A stretch of 47,980 nucleotides of DNA from positions 1-47,980 of the forward strand of contig JASBTS010000049.1 in assembly GCA_030148305.1 (NCBI GenBank), given 5' to 3'. The DNA is from Allomuricauda sp. Lineage in GTDB: Bacteria; Bacteroidota; Bacteroidia; Flavobacteriales; Flavobacteriaceae. Position 1 is the first letter of the stretch; each line of letters begins with the position of its first letter. Made by a program: the position numbers and the translations under genes. Below are positions 1 to 9,943 of this stretch, in pieces. The notes beneath the pieces were generated by a model that saw only the letters and a program-made list of their open reading frames with translations, was not told the origin of the DNA and did not search any database.

Positions 1-2795
1 AGGTAGTCATTGTTGGATATGGATCCGTTAAGCGTTCCGACTTGACCAGTGCCATCAGTACAGTCTCCGAGAGCGAGCTCGAGGAGCGCGTGACCACAAA
101 CCCACTTCAATCCCTTCAGGCCAAGGTCCCTGGATTGAACATTTATAACAATAATGGGAACCCTGGAGGGGATTTGAGTTTTAACATCAGGGGGTTTTCT
201 TCGATAAATGGGTCCAATACTCCTTTGATTCTTGTAGATGGCGTTATCACAAACAATATTAACGGCTACCATCCTTCGGACTTTGCTTCCGTATCGGTGC
301 TCAAGGATGCTTCGGCCACAGCCATTTATGGTGCGAGGGGAACTAATGGGGTTATTCTCTTTACTACAAAGAAAGGAAAAGAAGGAGGGTTCAATGTTAC
401 CTATGATGGTAATTTAAGTATTGGTGTTGCCGCAAGGGAAATAGAAATGTTGGATGCCGACGGCTATATGGAACTCTTCAAAAGAATGTGGGAATACGAT
501 CCGGCAAGAGGCTCATATGACGAGGTCATAAGACCAAGGCTTCATGACGATTACCCTCTTTTGTTTGATGAGAACAACGATCCAATCTATAATACCAATT
601 GGCAAGATGAAGCATTGAGGACGGCATATTCAACACACCATCACTTGTCCATAACCAATGGAACCGAAAAATCCCGTACTGGAATTTTCTTGGGACTCAA
701 TGACGAACAAGGGCTGTTCAAATCAGATTACCAGAAGAAGGCCACATACAGGGTAAACGTGGAATACGATTTGAGTGATTGGCTAACGGTAGGCGGAGAG
801 CTTAATGGTTGGTCCGTAACACAACAGATAAGGAGTAATTTAGGTATAGGCGGACTCAACTTGTCCCGTACCTTGATTGAGACCCCTCCTATTTTACCAG
901 TTCAGTTCCCTGATGGCAGTTTTGCCACGTTCCGGGACTGGGGCTATAATACCAGTGGCGAACCTGATATTTATTATTTTGAGGGGAATAATCCCGTGGC
1001 CCTATCCAATAATTCCTTGGGAGAGTCACCGGTCAGGGAATCCAATTTACGTTTTAGCGGTTTTGCACAGTTCAAGCTTTACAAGGGGTTGGAGTTTAAA
1101 TCGGTTTATACCAATGAAACCCTGAATAACCTTAGCTATTCATGGAACACCTATAAGAACATTTCCGGGAATGGCTTAGGAAGTGCTAATGGCAGCACAT
1201 ATAGAACTACCATATGGACTTCGGATAATTATTTCACATACGATAAGTACTTCAACGAGAAACATCATTTCAATGCTATGTTGGGTGCCCAATGGTCCTC
1301 TTCCGATACCCATAACCTGGGGGCCAATTCTTCAGGGTACACGACCGAGTTTTTTAAATATTACAATTTGGGCGTAGGTTCCCAACCACCAACGGTCAGT
1401 TCGGCATACAGTGCATTTTCGTTAAACTCCTTTTTCGGAAGGTTGAACTATGTATACGATGAGAAATACTTGGTTACTTTCAGTTCCCGATATGACGGTT
1501 CTTCTGTCTTCGGTGCGGATAACAAGTATTCCTTTTTCCCTTCCGGAGCCTTGGGATGGGTGGTGTCAAAGGAAAACTTCATTGCCGAAAATGAATCCCT
1601 TTCAAAACTGGTATCCTTCTTTAAGCTAAGGGGAAGCTATGGTATAACAGGTAATTCCCCAGCCCCGTATTCTTCCTTGGGTACCATAGGGAACTATACC
1701 ATAAACCTGAACAATCAGATTGTTAAGGGCTCAGGTATTGGTGGGGCACCGAACCCTGACTTGAAATGGGAACGAACGGCCCAGCTCAACATCGGGGCGG
1801 ATATCCGGATGTTCAATGACCGTTTGTCCCTTACAGCGGATTGGTACAACAAGAAAACCACAGATCTTTTGTTCAACGTGCCGGTTTCCACGGTTTCTGG
1901 TTATTCCACGGTTACCTCCAATATTGGAAGTGTCCAGAATAGGGGTATAGAACTGGCCTTGTCCGGTGATATAGTTAGAAACGCCGACTTTAACTGGAAC
2001 ATTGGAGCGGTATTTTCAAAGAACAGGAACAAGGTTCTTAAACTTGGAGCAACCGATGCAGATGTAATATCCTCCGGCTTTTTGGGTAATGCCACAATAT
2101 TGAGGGTAGGTAAACCAATGGGATCTTTTATAGGCGTTGAACGATTGGGGACTTGGGGTACCGATGAGGTTGAGGAAGCGGCCAGATACGGTAAAAGACC
2201 AGGGGACATCAAAAGGAACGATGTCAATAATGACGGTCAGTTTGATGAAGCCGATATGAAATTCTTGGGAAGTCCCTTTGGTGACTATGATATGACGGTG
2301 TCTACTTCTGTTCGCTATAAGAACTGGGATATGAACATGGATATCCAGATCAGACAGGGAAACAAGATACAAAATGTGGCCGCACTTACCGTTGAGGACC
2401 GTACTTGGTATGCTTCGGGTTATGCAACGGTATTGAAGGATGCTTGGACACCTGATAATCAGGACACCATGGTTCCTGCTTTGCGTATGGGCTCTGATCC
2501 TTGGAACACCGATTTTGGCAGTTTTGCGGACAGTCATTGGTTGGAAGATGGTTCTTTTGTCAGAGGAAGAAGTTTCAACCTAGGATATAGACTGCCTACT
2601 GACACAGTGGACAAATTTGGGATGAAGGCCGTACGATTGTACTTCAATATGGACAATTTCTTCTTGATTGCCCATAACAGGGATTTTGACCCAGAAGCTT
2701 CTTCCTTTGGTGGAGGATATGCTCAGCAAGGACAGACCTTTTATGGCACCCCTCGTCCAAGAACCTATACGTTTGGTATTAACCTTAACTTTTAA
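1..2795 (+). CDS. SusC-like TonB-dependent outer-membrane transporter (5' partial)
   Basis: The frame is open from base 3, upstream of the ATG used by the ORF track, and its first visible residues VVIVGYGSVKRSD are the standard start of the SusC plug domain. The true N-terminus (signal peptide and carboxypeptidase-like domain) therefore lies left of the window. About 930 residues are visible: plug domain with LILVDG and the SVSVLKDASATAIYGARG segment typical of SusC, then a long beta-barrel ending in an aromatic strand (TYTFGINLNF). SusC proteins form the barrel of a TonB-powered glycan importer capped by SusD. The SusD gene starts 10 bases downstream, and glycoside hydrolases follow. The imported glycan is inferred from those enzymes to be mannose-rich. 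Family call is secure, substrate is inference. Confidence 0.96.
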   Translation, partial: VVIVGYGSVKRSDLTSAISTVSESELEERVTTNPLQSLQAKVPGLNIYNNNGNPGGDLSFNIRGFSSINGSNTPLILVDGVITNNINGYHPSDFASVSVLKDASATAIYGARGTNGVILFTTKKGKEGGFNVTYDGNLSIGVAAREIEMLDADGYMELFKRMWEYDPARGSYDEVIRPRLHDDYPLLFDENNDPIYNTNWQDEALRTAYSTHHHLSITNGTEKSRTGIFLGLNDEQGLFKSDYQKKATYRVNVEYDLSDWLTVGGELNGWSVTQQIRSNLGIGGLNLSRTLIETPPILPVQFPDGSFATFRDWGYNTSGEPDIYYFEGNNPVALSNNSLGESPVRESNLRFSGFAQFKLYKGLEFKSVYTNETLNNLSYSWNTYKNISGNGLGSANGSTYRTTIWTSDNYFTYDKYFNEKHHFNAMLGAQWSSSDTHNLGANSSGYTTEFFKYYNLGVGSQPPTVSSAYSAFSLNSFFGRLNYVYDEKYLVTFSSRYDGSSVFGADNKYSFFPSGALGWVVSKENFIAENESLSKLVSFFKLRGSYGITGNSPAPYSSLGTIGNYTINLNNQIVKGSGIGGAPNPDLKWERTAQLNIGADIRMFNDRLSLTADWYNKKTTDLLFNVPVSTVSGYSTVTSNIGSVQNRGIELALSGDIVRNADFNWNIGAVFSKNRNKVLKLGATDADVISSGFLGNATILRVGKPMGSFIGVERLGTWGTDEVEEAARYGKRPGDIKRNDVNNDGQFDEADMKFLGSPFGDYDMTVSTSVRYKNWDMNMDIQIRQGNKIQNVAALTVEDRTWYASGYATVLKDAWTPDNQDTMVPALRMGSDPWNTDFGSFADSHWLEDGSFVRGRSFNLGYRLPTDTVDKFGMKAVRLYFNMDNFFLIAHNRDFDPEASSFGGGYAQQGQTFYGTPRPRTYTFGINLNF

Positions 2796-2805
2796 AAGAT
2801 TGAAA

Positions 2806-4299
2806 ATGAAAAAGTATGTAATAATTATATGTGTGGTTTTGGGCTTGGCTTCCTGTGAAGATTTTTTGGAAGAGGATGCAAGGAGCATGCAGACCAATGA
2901 GAATTTCTATCAGACGGAGGAGGATATTGAATCTTCCGTGAATTCAGTGTATTCATTTCTTTATGCGCCATATGCCCGTTATGGTTTTGATGATTTTCCA
3001 AGTGCAATGTTGGAAATGGTCACAGGCCAATGGAACAATGTGTCCCAATATCCCGAAACAGGGTTTTACTACAATTTGACCAATACTTCGGGTAGTTCCT
3101 ATGTGAAAATATTTTGGGAAAGTTGTTACAAGGGTATTGAATCCGCCAATTTGGTGATAGACAATATAGAGGGTGTCGATTTTCTGGATAATGGCGAGAA
3201 AAACAGCCTACTTGCAGAAGCACGCTTTCTAAGGGGGTACTATTATTACCTGTTGGTCAATATTTTTGGGGATGTCCCCCTAAAGTTGACCTCTACGGTT
3301 TCGCCGATCAACGATGGGTTGTTGCCCAAGACCCCAATTGCAGACATCTATGATGAGGCCATTGTACCTGATTTGATCTTTGCTGAAGAAAACCTAAAAT
3401 TTGCTACTCCTGTGGCAAATGGCCGGGCTTCCGTTGGAGCTGCAAAAACCCTTTTGGCCAAGGTATATCTCAGCATGGCAGGGCATCCATTGAATAGGGA
3501 CAATACCATGGAGCTGGCAAGGGCAAAATCTTTGGAGGTTATGGACAGTGGTGACTTTTCCTTGTTCCAAAGTGATGGTAGCCTGACTTGGTTTGACAAG
3601 TTGAACAATGCGGATTATGACAATCTTGAAGAACATATCTGGGATTTGAACTATAACCAACCGGATTATCCAAATGGATTCAATATCTATTTCCTTCCCC
3701 AGGGAGTTGTATTCACGGAAACCGCATTTTTTCAATTTGGAGGATATTATCCTGACGAATCCTTCCTGGACAGTTATGCCAGTGAAGATTTGAGGGGAAG
3801 AAACAACATGGGTTTTTTCTATAATTCCTTTACTACAGGAGGGGAGACCTATGACTTTCCTTGGGCCGTTTACAAGTTTTTTGACAAGGGAATCTTGCAA
3901 ACAGCCCCAAATAATGGTAAAAATTTCCCATTGCTAAGGTATGCCGATGTGCTACTCACCTACGCCGAGGCACAGAACGAGGTGGATGGAAATCCTAATG
4001 CAACGTCCTATCAGGCAGTGAACGATATCAGGGAAAGGGCCGGTTTGGCCCCGGTATCCGGTCTAACACAGTCAGAGTTCAGAAAAGAGGTATGGAAACA
4101 AAGGTATTGGGAACTTTGTGCGGAGAACAAAACCTATTTTGATATTGTAAGGACACAAATGGTCTTTGATACACAACTAGGGGATTTTGTCCCCCTAGCT
4201 GGATTTGAATTGCCCAGTGGGGCGGTGGTGCCTGGGGATTATTTGCCTTTTCCAATACCATTGTCCGAGGTCCAGATCAATCCTTTACTGGCGGATTAG
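2806..4299 (+). CDS. SusD/RagB-like surface glycan-binding lipoprotein
   Basis: I place the start at the ATG at 2806, not at 2668 as in the ORF track, because MKKYVIIICVVLGLASC is a compact lipoprotein signal peptide with lipobox LASC and the upstream part overlaps the SusC gene. The mature protein (497 aa precursor) has the SusD pattern: EDFLEE just after the lipid cysteine, a helical TPR-like region with LLAEARFLRGYYYYLLVNIFG around residue 130, and the C-terminal LLRYADVLLTYAEAQNE segment. SusD proteins cap the SusC barrel on the cell surface and bind the glycan. It is 10 bases from SusC and followed by a strong hairpin before the first mannosidase gene. Confidence 0.95.
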   Translation: MKKYVIIICVVLGLASCEDFLEEDARSMQTNENFYQTEEDIESSVNSVYSFLYAPYARYGFDDFPSAMLEMVTGQWNNVSQYPETGFYYNLTNTSGSSYVKIFWESCYKGIESANLVIDNIEGVDFLDNGEKNSLLAEARFLRGYYYYLLVNIFGDVPLKLTSTVSPINDGLLPKTPIADIYDEAIVPDLIFAEENLKFATPVANGRASVGAAKTLLAKVYLSMAGHPLNRDNTMELARAKSLEVMDSGDFSLFQSDGSLTWFDKLNNADYDNLEEHIWDLNYNQPDYPNGFNIYFLPQGVVFTETAFFQFGGYYPDESFLDSYASEDLRGRNNMGFFYNSFTTGGETYDFPWAVYKFFDKGILQTAPNNGKNFPLLRYADVLLTYAEAQNEVDGNPNATSYQAVNDIRERAGLAPVSGLTQSEFRKEVWKQRYWELCAENKTYFDIVRTQMVFDTQLGDFVPLAGFELPSGAVVPGDYLPFPIPLSEVQINPLLAD

Positions 4300-4314
4300 G
4301 GCATATGTATAGAA

Positions 4315-4345
4315 AATTCAGCCTTGAAAATTTCAAGGCTGAATT
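4315..4345 (+). promoter_or_regulatory. Intergenic perfect hairpin between susD and GH38 gene 1
   Basis: A 15-base inverted repeat with a single-base centre: AATTCAGCCTTGAAA, then A, then its exact reverse complement. It begins 16 bases after the SusD stop. No T-run follows (next bases CTTCCAAAG), so it looks less like an intrinsic terminator than like an mRNA-stabilising or attenuating hairpin that would make susCD transcript more abundant than downstream enzyme transcript. Such intercistronic hairpins are common after susD genes. The role is inferred. Confidence 0.6.
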
Positions 4346-4394
4346 CTTCCAAAGGGAAAATCAAGTAACTTAATTGAAAGAAAAACAGAACCCT

Positions 4395-7292
4395 ATGATT
4401 GCACAATCAATTATGGCATCAAGAATCAAAAGGAACTTACATATTCTGTTTGTAATGTGGTGTTGCCATGGCTTTGGCCAGACCGATACAAACTTGAACA
4501 TGGTTGCCATAGAATATGTAAAACCTTATGAGTACCATCAACAAGGAAAAAATCTCGTAACCAAGGCCTTCCTTGACCTGGAACGCCCACGGGATTTCAA
4601 AGGAATTGTTCTGGAAAATGGCTATACCTCTAATTTGGAATTTGAAAACGGTAAAGCATGGGTGTGGTTACCGGTTTTTGGGAAACCACAAACAATGAAG
4701 ATTGTGGCCTCAAAGAAACACGCGGTCAAAGAACAATTGTTTAAACCTTTGGTAACTTCGGATTGGGGGTACTTTAAGGAGGGAACGTTCCATATTATTT
4801 CATCTTCACATCAGGACATTGCATGGATGGATACACCAGATTACTGTCGCCATGAAAGGGTTAACGATATTATAGCTCCTGCCCTTGACATCATGAAGAA
4901 AGATGGGGAATACCGTTTTGGAATGGAACAGGCGCTAAACTTAAAGGAGTTCATTGAAGAATTTCCTGAAAGAAAGGAAGAGGTCATCCAAAGACAGAAA
5001 GAAGGAAGGTTTGCGTGGGGTGCCACATACAACCAACCCTATGAGGGAATGCAAACAGGGGAACAGCTTGTTCGTGAAATGTATTTCGGAAAACGTTGGA
5101 TCAAGGACAACTTTGATGGGATTGTTGAAGAAACTGCCTTTAATACCGATGTGCCTGGACGAACGCTTCAATTTCCCCAGATATTGGCAAAGGCCGATGT
5201 AGAGAATTTATTTGTGTCCAGAATGAGGGAGGGTTTTTATGAATGGTACTCCCCGGATGGTTCTTCCGTTCTTACCTATACCCCTGGAAACTATGGCTGG
5301 GCAGTAATGTTCTATAAGCTGTTTGAAGAGGATGCCATTGAGGCAATGCATAAGATACAAAACCGAGTGGAGATGTGGAGTGATTATTACAAAGAGCATA
5401 ACCTGCCTCCCCATTTTGCCATTGTCATCAGCAATGATGCCTCGGGGCCGGCCAACTATGGTAATCTGATAAAGGAATGGAACAACATTGTCTCTACAAC
5501 CGGAATGGCAATGCCCAAAATAAGACACTCAACCGTGTCAGGATTTCTTTCCGAAATCAAACGGCCGGGAGCCAAATTTGAACAGTTGGAAGGTAGCAGG
5601 CCAGATTTATGGGCGTATATCCACGGTCCCGGACATTATGAAGCGGTAACCGCATCAAGAAAGGCGGGCAGGCTGTTACCCTCAGCTGAGATATTCGGTA
5701 CAGTTGATGCCCTGCTCAAAGATTCCTTTGAAGACTATCCACAAGAGGAACTGTCCAAGGCATTTGAAGAGTCCATTTATCCCGATCATGGATGGGGCGG
5801 AAAAAATGGGGATATCACAGATAGCATCTTTAGATCAAAACTTGAGTTTGCGGCCAATGAAGCGGATAGAATTTTGGATTCATCCTTGAAATCCATTTCA
5901 AACAAGGTCGTGACCAAAGCAAAGAATGCCATTTTGGTATTCAATGATCTATCTTGGGATAGGGACGGCTTGGTGACGGTAGAGTTGGAAGACAACGGGC
6001 CGTTTTATGTGATTGATGAAAAAGGGATGGTCGTGCCCTCTCAAATGTCAGATGCCAATGGTAAATTACTTTATTTTCACGCTTCAAAAATACCTGCAAT
6101 CGGATATAAGACCTATTACCTCAAAAAGGGAAGAAAGGCCGTTGCAACCAATAAAACCGTACTTCCCAATTCCCTGACCAACCAGTTCTATTCAATTCAA
6201 CTTGGAGATGGTGGTATAGCATACCTGTATGACAAGGTCCTTGATAAAGAAGTACTGAATACGACTAGATTTTCGGGTGGGGATGTTCTTACCCTAGGAT
6301 ATAATGGTAATGGGGCCGGTGAGTTTACGCAGATAACGGAACCCAACATGCAGGATTATGACAAGATGAGCGACCATGTCGCAAATTGGGTCCTAACTTC
6401 GAATGGCGATGTATTTACTGAGTTTAAGAATGAAACAAAGTTTAAACATACGGGAATTGTCCAACGGATCAGGGTGTACCACCATGAAAAGAAAATAGAT
6501 TTTTTTATCGATTTGTTGGATTGGGACGGAACCCATAATCGTGAATTCCGTTTTGCACTTCCCCTACAGATGGTAGGATCGAGAATCAAATACGAAGTTC
6601 CCATGGCCATAGCGGAAGTTGGCAAAAGCGAAATGAAGGAAGCTCCCGGTGGATGGGCCTGGGGTGGCAGCTATGACCAAAAACCTGTGACAATCAGACC
6701 AAGGGAGGTGATGAACTATATATCATCTCAGAATGATGATCTGGCAGTAACGCTGGGAACAGACGTAGCCTTGGCGGATTGGGTGGACCCGACACGGGAA
6801 GCTGTTGATTATACTGTACTTCAAGGGATATTGTTGGCATCCCATAAGAGCTGTCATGCAGAGGGTAATTGGTACCATCAAACAGGAGACCATCATTTTA
6901 AGTTTTCCGTGGCGTCCCATGTGCCGGACGATAGGCTTTCGTACGAATTCGGAGTAGGGTCCAACCATCCGTTCCGCGCTGTGTTGAAGAAGCATACCGA
7001 TGGCACGGGAACCTTGCCACAGCAGATGGGCTTTTTTAAGGTATCGGAATCCATGGTGCGGATAAGTACAATTAAAAAAAGTGAGAGCGGGGAGGATGTC
7101 ATTGTCAGATTGGTGGAAATGGAAGGTAAGGACAGACATGCAACTATTTCCCTTCCTACTCAATTTCAAGAATTGATCCGCACAAACTTGATAGAGGAAG
7201 ACAAGGAGTCCCTGGGAAAAATTTCCAAAAACTTGAATGTGGATATCGGACACAATTCCATCGACACATATAAACTAATCTTAAAAAAGTAA
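4395..7292 (+). CDS. Secreted GH38 alpha-mannosidase, copy 1
   Basis: The ORF track starts at a TTG (4374). ATG codons at 4395 and 4413 are better, and both give a basic N-region followed by NLHILFVMWCCHGFGQ, a plausible signal peptide. GH38 enzymes are zinc-dependent retaining alpha-mannosidases. The expected ligands and nucleophile are visible (numbering from 4395): HQDIAW with His139 and Asp141, NTDVPGR with the nucleophile Asp252, and YPDHGWGG with His465. The C-terminal half is beta-rich, as in the family, and the length (965 aa) is normal. It lies between susD and the cupin gene (8-base gap). A second GH38 gene is 9.3 kb downstream and shares these motifs and the RPxxWxYIHGxxH block. 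The likely job is release of mannose in the periplasm. Linkage specificity cannot be read from sequence. Confidence 0.88.
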   Translation: MIAQSIMASRIKRNLHILFVMWCCHGFGQTDTNLNMVAIEYVKPYEYHQQGKNLVTKAFLDLERPRDFKGIVLENGYTSNLEFENGKAWVWLPVFGKPQTMKIVASKKHAVKEQLFKPLVTSDWGYFKEGTFHIISSSHQDIAWMDTPDYCRHERVNDIIAPALDIMKKDGEYRFGMEQALNLKEFIEEFPERKEEVIQRQKEGRFAWGATYNQPYEGMQTGEQLVREMYFGKRWIKDNFDGIVEETAFNTDVPGRTLQFPQILAKADVENLFVSRMREGFYEWYSPDGSSVLTYTPGNYGWAVMFYKLFEEDAIEAMHKIQNRVEMWSDYYKEHNLPPHFAIVISNDASGPANYGNLIKEWNNIVSTTGMAMPKIRHSTVSGFLSEIKRPGAKFEQLEGSRPDLWAYIHGPGHYEAVTASRKAGRLLPSAEIFGTVDALLKDSFEDYPQEELSKAFEESIYPDHGWGGKNGDITDSIFRSKLEFAANEADRILDSSLKSISNKVVTKAKNAILVFNDLSWDRDGLVTVELEDNGPFYVIDEKGMVVPSQMSDANGKLLYFHASKIPAIGYKTYYLKKGRKAVATNKTVLPNSLTNQFYSIQLGDGGIAYLYDKVLDKEVLNTTRFSGGDVLTLGYNGNGAGEFTQITEPNMQDYDKMSDHVANWVLTSNGDVFTEFKNETKFKHTGIVQRIRVYHHEKKIDFFIDLLDWDGTHNREFRFALPLQMVGSRIKYEVPMAIAEVGKSEMKEAPGGWAWGGSYDQKPVTIRPREVMNYISSQNDDLAVTLGTDVALADWVDPTREAVDYTVLQGILLASHKSCHAEGNWYHQTGDHHFKFSVASHVPDDRLSYEFGVGSNHPFRAVLKKHTDGTGTLPQQMGFFKVSESMVRISTIKKSESGEDVIVRLVEMEGKDRHATISLPTQFQELIRTNLIEEDKESLGKISKNLNVDIGHNSIDTYKLILKK

Positions 7293-7300
7293 GCCTATTA

Positions 7301-7756
7301 ATGATAAACAAGAAGGCAGAAGGGAAACTTCCCAATTTAGGTACCATAGATACCTATTGTATTCAAGACAAGGGCAGTCATCCTTTCTTGGTCCGGGACA
7401 GTTGGCAAATGGTCAAGTTGAATTATTTTGAAAAGTATGGTTTTTTAAATATAGGGACATTATATAGACACGAAGACACCGACAAGGGTATGGCGCTAAT
7501 GTCAGGGACCGTATATGTAATCGCCATGGAAACTGTGGATGACCTTACCCATTTTGAAATGGAACTACTGAAGAAAGGGGTGTCCTACAATATTCCAAAA
7601 AAAACGTGGTACACTTTTATAATGGAGGAGGGATCGGAACTCATCTTACTCGAAAAGCCAGATACCCAGTTGAACGACACGGTTACAGTTCAATTAAATG
7701 AAGCACAGTTAAATCTCTTGAGGGAATTGTTCAATTCCAAAAAAGTAAAATTATGA
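7301..7756 (+). CDS. Cupin-like protein with degenerate metal site (cupin 1)
   Basis: A 151-aa cytoplasmic protein, no signal peptide, clearly paralogous to cupin 2 at 9944: both share HPFLxRxxWQxxxLNY, a YNIPxxxW turn, an EGSExLxxEK strand and a C-terminal helix. Where cupin 2 has the metal-binding pattern HRHTDE and a later RWHNI, this copy has YRHEDT and TWYTF, so two of the three expected histidines are replaced by tyrosine. It may therefore be non-catalytic or bind a ligand without metal. Its stop overlaps the next start (ATGA at 7753), which indicates translational coupling to the RraA-like gene. Cupins of this size include sugar isomerases and epimerases. The exact function is not recognised. 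Confidence 0.75.
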   Translation: MINKKAEGKLPNLGTIDTYCIQDKGSHPFLVRDSWQMVKLNYFEKYGFLNIGTLYRHEDTDKGMALMSGTVYVIAMETVDDLTHFEMELLKKGVSYNIPKKTWYTFIMEEGSELILLEKPDTQLNDTVTVQLNEAQLNLLRELFNSKKVKL

Positions 7757-8460
7757 TCGATCCTAAAAAAACACTCTGGAAAACTGATGATGAATTGTTC
7801 TCCATTGCCAAGAAGGAGCTTTTTGTTGCTCTTGTCGGTGACATTTTGGATAAAATTGGGTTTAGAAACCAATTTTTGCCCCCAACAATAAAGCCCTTGC
7901 ACAATGATTTTGTGGTCATAGGGCGTGCCATGCCGGTGCTGGAGGCCGATGTCTTTGAAGAAGTGGTGGAAAACACCAAAAACCCTATGATGATGAAGCC
8001 CTTCGGGCTAATGTTCGAGGCTTTGGACAGTTTACGGCCAAACGAGGTATATATATGTTCAGGCGCTTCACCGAGGTACGCCCTTTGGGGTGGATTGATG
8101 AGCACAAGGGCCATGAAACTTGCTGCATCCGGGGCGGTATTGCATGGATGGTCTAGGGATACCAACGAGATATTGAAGTTGGGTTTCCCTACATTCAGTT
8201 ATGGAGGCTATGCCCAGGATCAAGGTCCTAGGGGAAAGGTAATCGATTATCGTGTGCCCATTGAGATCGACGGGGTAAGGGTAAACCCAGGAGATGTGAT
8301 CTATGGGGATCGGGATGGTGTCCTTGTGGTCCCTTCGGAAGTGGTGGTCGAGGCGTTCAGCGGAGCCATTGAAAAGGCCCGTGGTGAACAATTAGTCAAA
8401 AAAGCATTGGAAGAAGGAATGAGCACTGTGGCTGCATTTGACAAATTTGGCATCATGTAA
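7753..8460 (+). CDS. RraA / HMG-aldolase family protein
   Basis: A 235-aa cytoplasmic protein of the RraA-like family, which includes 4-hydroxy-4-methyl-2-oxoglutarate aldolases, oxaloacetate decarboxylases and the RNase E inhibitor RraA. Visible signatures are ALVGDILDKIG near the start, WGGLMSTRAMKLAASG, HGWSRD with Arg135 and Asp136 in the positions of the conserved catalytic R-D pair, and PGDVIYGDRDGVLVVP. Compared with RraA it has an N-terminal and a C-terminal extension, as in the metabolic branch. Gram-negative RNase E inhibition is unlikely here; a retro-aldol or decarboxylation step on a pyruvate-like acid fits better with the surrounding CoA-transferase, crotonase and mannonate dehydratase genes. 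The substrate is unknown. It is coupled to cupin 1 by a 4-base overlap. Confidence 0.82.
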   Translation: MIDPKKTLWKTDDELFSIAKKELFVALVGDILDKIGFRNQFLPPTIKPLHNDFVVIGRAMPVLEADVFEEVVENTKNPMMMKPFGLMFEALDSLRPNEVYICSGASPRYALWGGLMSTRAMKLAASGAVLHGWSRDTNEILKLGFPTFSYGGYAQDQGPRGKVIDYRVPIEIDGVRVNPGDVIYGDRDGVLVVPSEVVVEAFSGAIEKARGEQLVKKALEEGMSTVAAFDKFGIM

Positions 8461-8481
8461 TGCCGGTATAAGAAACACGAA

Positions 8482-9927
8482 ATGAAGAGTAAGATATCAT
8501 TTTATTTATTGAGGATAAGTTTTGTTTCAACCATTGGGGGCTTTTTGTTCGGCTATGATACCGCTATAATCTCTGGCTGCAATGGCTTCTTGGAACAACA
8601 ATTTGACCTTACACCGGCTATGTTGGGTTGGGTTGTTTCCTCCGCACTTTTGGGAACCATCATTGGTTGTATAGCTTCTGGCGCCATAACGGACGGATTG
8701 GGCCGAAAAAAAACACTCATCATTGCCGCAGGCTGTCTTACGCTTTCTGCGGTCGGATCCATGCTCCCACCACAGTTTTTGGGAGATCTGGAAAATCCAC
8801 TCTGGATTTTGGCCAATAAAGATCTTTCCCTAAAAGTACTCATTTCGGTACGCCTGCTTGGAGGAGTTGGCGTTGGTATTACCTCGGTGGTGGCACCAAT
8901 ATATATCTCGGAACTCTCCATGCCTAACAGCCGTGGGAGAATGGTATCTCTTTATCAATTGTCCATAACCCTGGGTATCTTGTTCGCCTTCCTTATTGAC
9001 TGGTTGGTGCTGGGTTTTGCAGGTGATGCAGCGGGAGTCATTGCACAGGAACCTTCCAGTTTTATCGACTGGCTTTTTGTAAGTGAGCTTTGGAGAGGAA
9101 TGTTGGGTACTGAAATTCCCATTGCCCTTTTGTTTTTTCTACTGCTGTTCTTTGTGCCGGAATCCCCAAGATGGCTGGTATCCAAAGACAGGTTTGAAGA
9201 AGCCAACGAAATCATGCAGAAGGTCAACGGGCCCGAGTATGCCGAGACCAGTTTGAATGAAATTCGAAGTGCCGTTAAGGAAGAATCAAAAGGGATAAAG
9301 GAACTATTGAATCCCGTGCTGAGAACTCCGCTTTTGATAGGTATTTTACTACCCATGTTCTCCCACTTGAGCGGAATAGCTGCCATCATGTATTTTGCTC
9401 CCAACATTATCAACGAATCGGTCAATAGTGTGGAAAACTCCTTTTTGGGAGCTGTAATGGTAGGAATTGTCAATAGCGCCTTCACTTTTGTGGCCATTTT
9501 TAAGATTGATAGCCTGGGAAGAAGGAAATTGTTGTTGGCAGGGGTTGTGGGCACGTTCATTTCATTGTCTTCCATAGGTATTCTGTTTGCCGTTGGGTCA
9601 TCATACGTCATTGTTCCTTTATTGGTTTATGTGGCCTGTTTTGCCTTTTCTTTTGGTCCCGTTGTATGGGTGGTGATCAGTGAGATATTCCCAACATCTA
9701 TTAGAGGGCTTGCGGTATCGGTGGGAAGCTTTTCCTTAATGACCACCGGATTCTTGATAACGCTGACCAATCCTATGCTAATAAAGGAAATTATGCCTTC
9801 GGGGACATTTTTTCTATATGCCGCACTGACCCTTCCCGCCATATGGTTCATTTGGCGGTTTGTGCCCGAGACCAAAGGAAAGACCTTGGAGGAAATACAA
9901 CACAGTTGGACAAAAAAGCAGAGATAA
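8482..9927 (+). CDS. Sugar-porter family MFS transporter
   Basis: A 481-aa, 12-helix inner-membrane permease of the MFS sugar-porter family (XylE/GalP/GLUT type). Family fingerprints in order: GGFLFGYDTAIISG in helix 1, DGLGRKKT in the 2-3 loop, RLLGGVGVGITSVVAPIYISE, RGRMVSLYQLSITLGI, PESPRWL before the central loop, DSLGRRK in the 8-9 loop and PETKGKTLEEIQ at the end. It would import a free monosaccharide by proton symport. Because the sugar arrives unphosphorylated and no kinase for a hexose is present, it fits with the downstream oxidative enzymes acting on free mannose. It sits 21 bases after the RraA-like gene. Confidence 0.93.
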   Translation: MKSKISFYLLRISFVSTIGGFLFGYDTAIISGCNGFLEQQFDLTPAMLGWVVSSALLGTIIGCIASGAITDGLGRKKTLIIAAGCLTLSAVGSMLPPQFLGDLENPLWILANKDLSLKVLISVRLLGGVGVGITSVVAPIYISELSMPNSRGRMVSLYQLSITLGILFAFLIDWLVLGFAGDAAGVIAQEPSSFIDWLFVSELWRGMLGTEIPIALLFFLLLFFVPESPRWLVSKDRFEEANEIMQKVNGPEYAETSLNEIRSAVKEESKGIKELLNPVLRTPLLIGILLPMFSHLSGIAAIMYFAPNIINESVNSVENSFLGAVMVGIVNSAFTFVAIFKIDSLGRRKLLLAGVVGTFISLSSIGILFAVGSSYVIVPLLVYVACFAFSFGPVVWVVISEIFPTSIRGLAVSVGSFSLMTTGFLITLTNPMLIKEIMPSGTFFLYAALTLPAIWFIWRFVPETKGKTLEEIQHSWTKKQR

Positions 9928-9943
9928 TGAACATTTTAAAAAT

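Noticed and set aside
8955-9611. 218-aa ORF antisense to the MFS gene
   Set aside because: The opposite strand encodes a full-length sugar porter with all motifs; the antisense frame has none.
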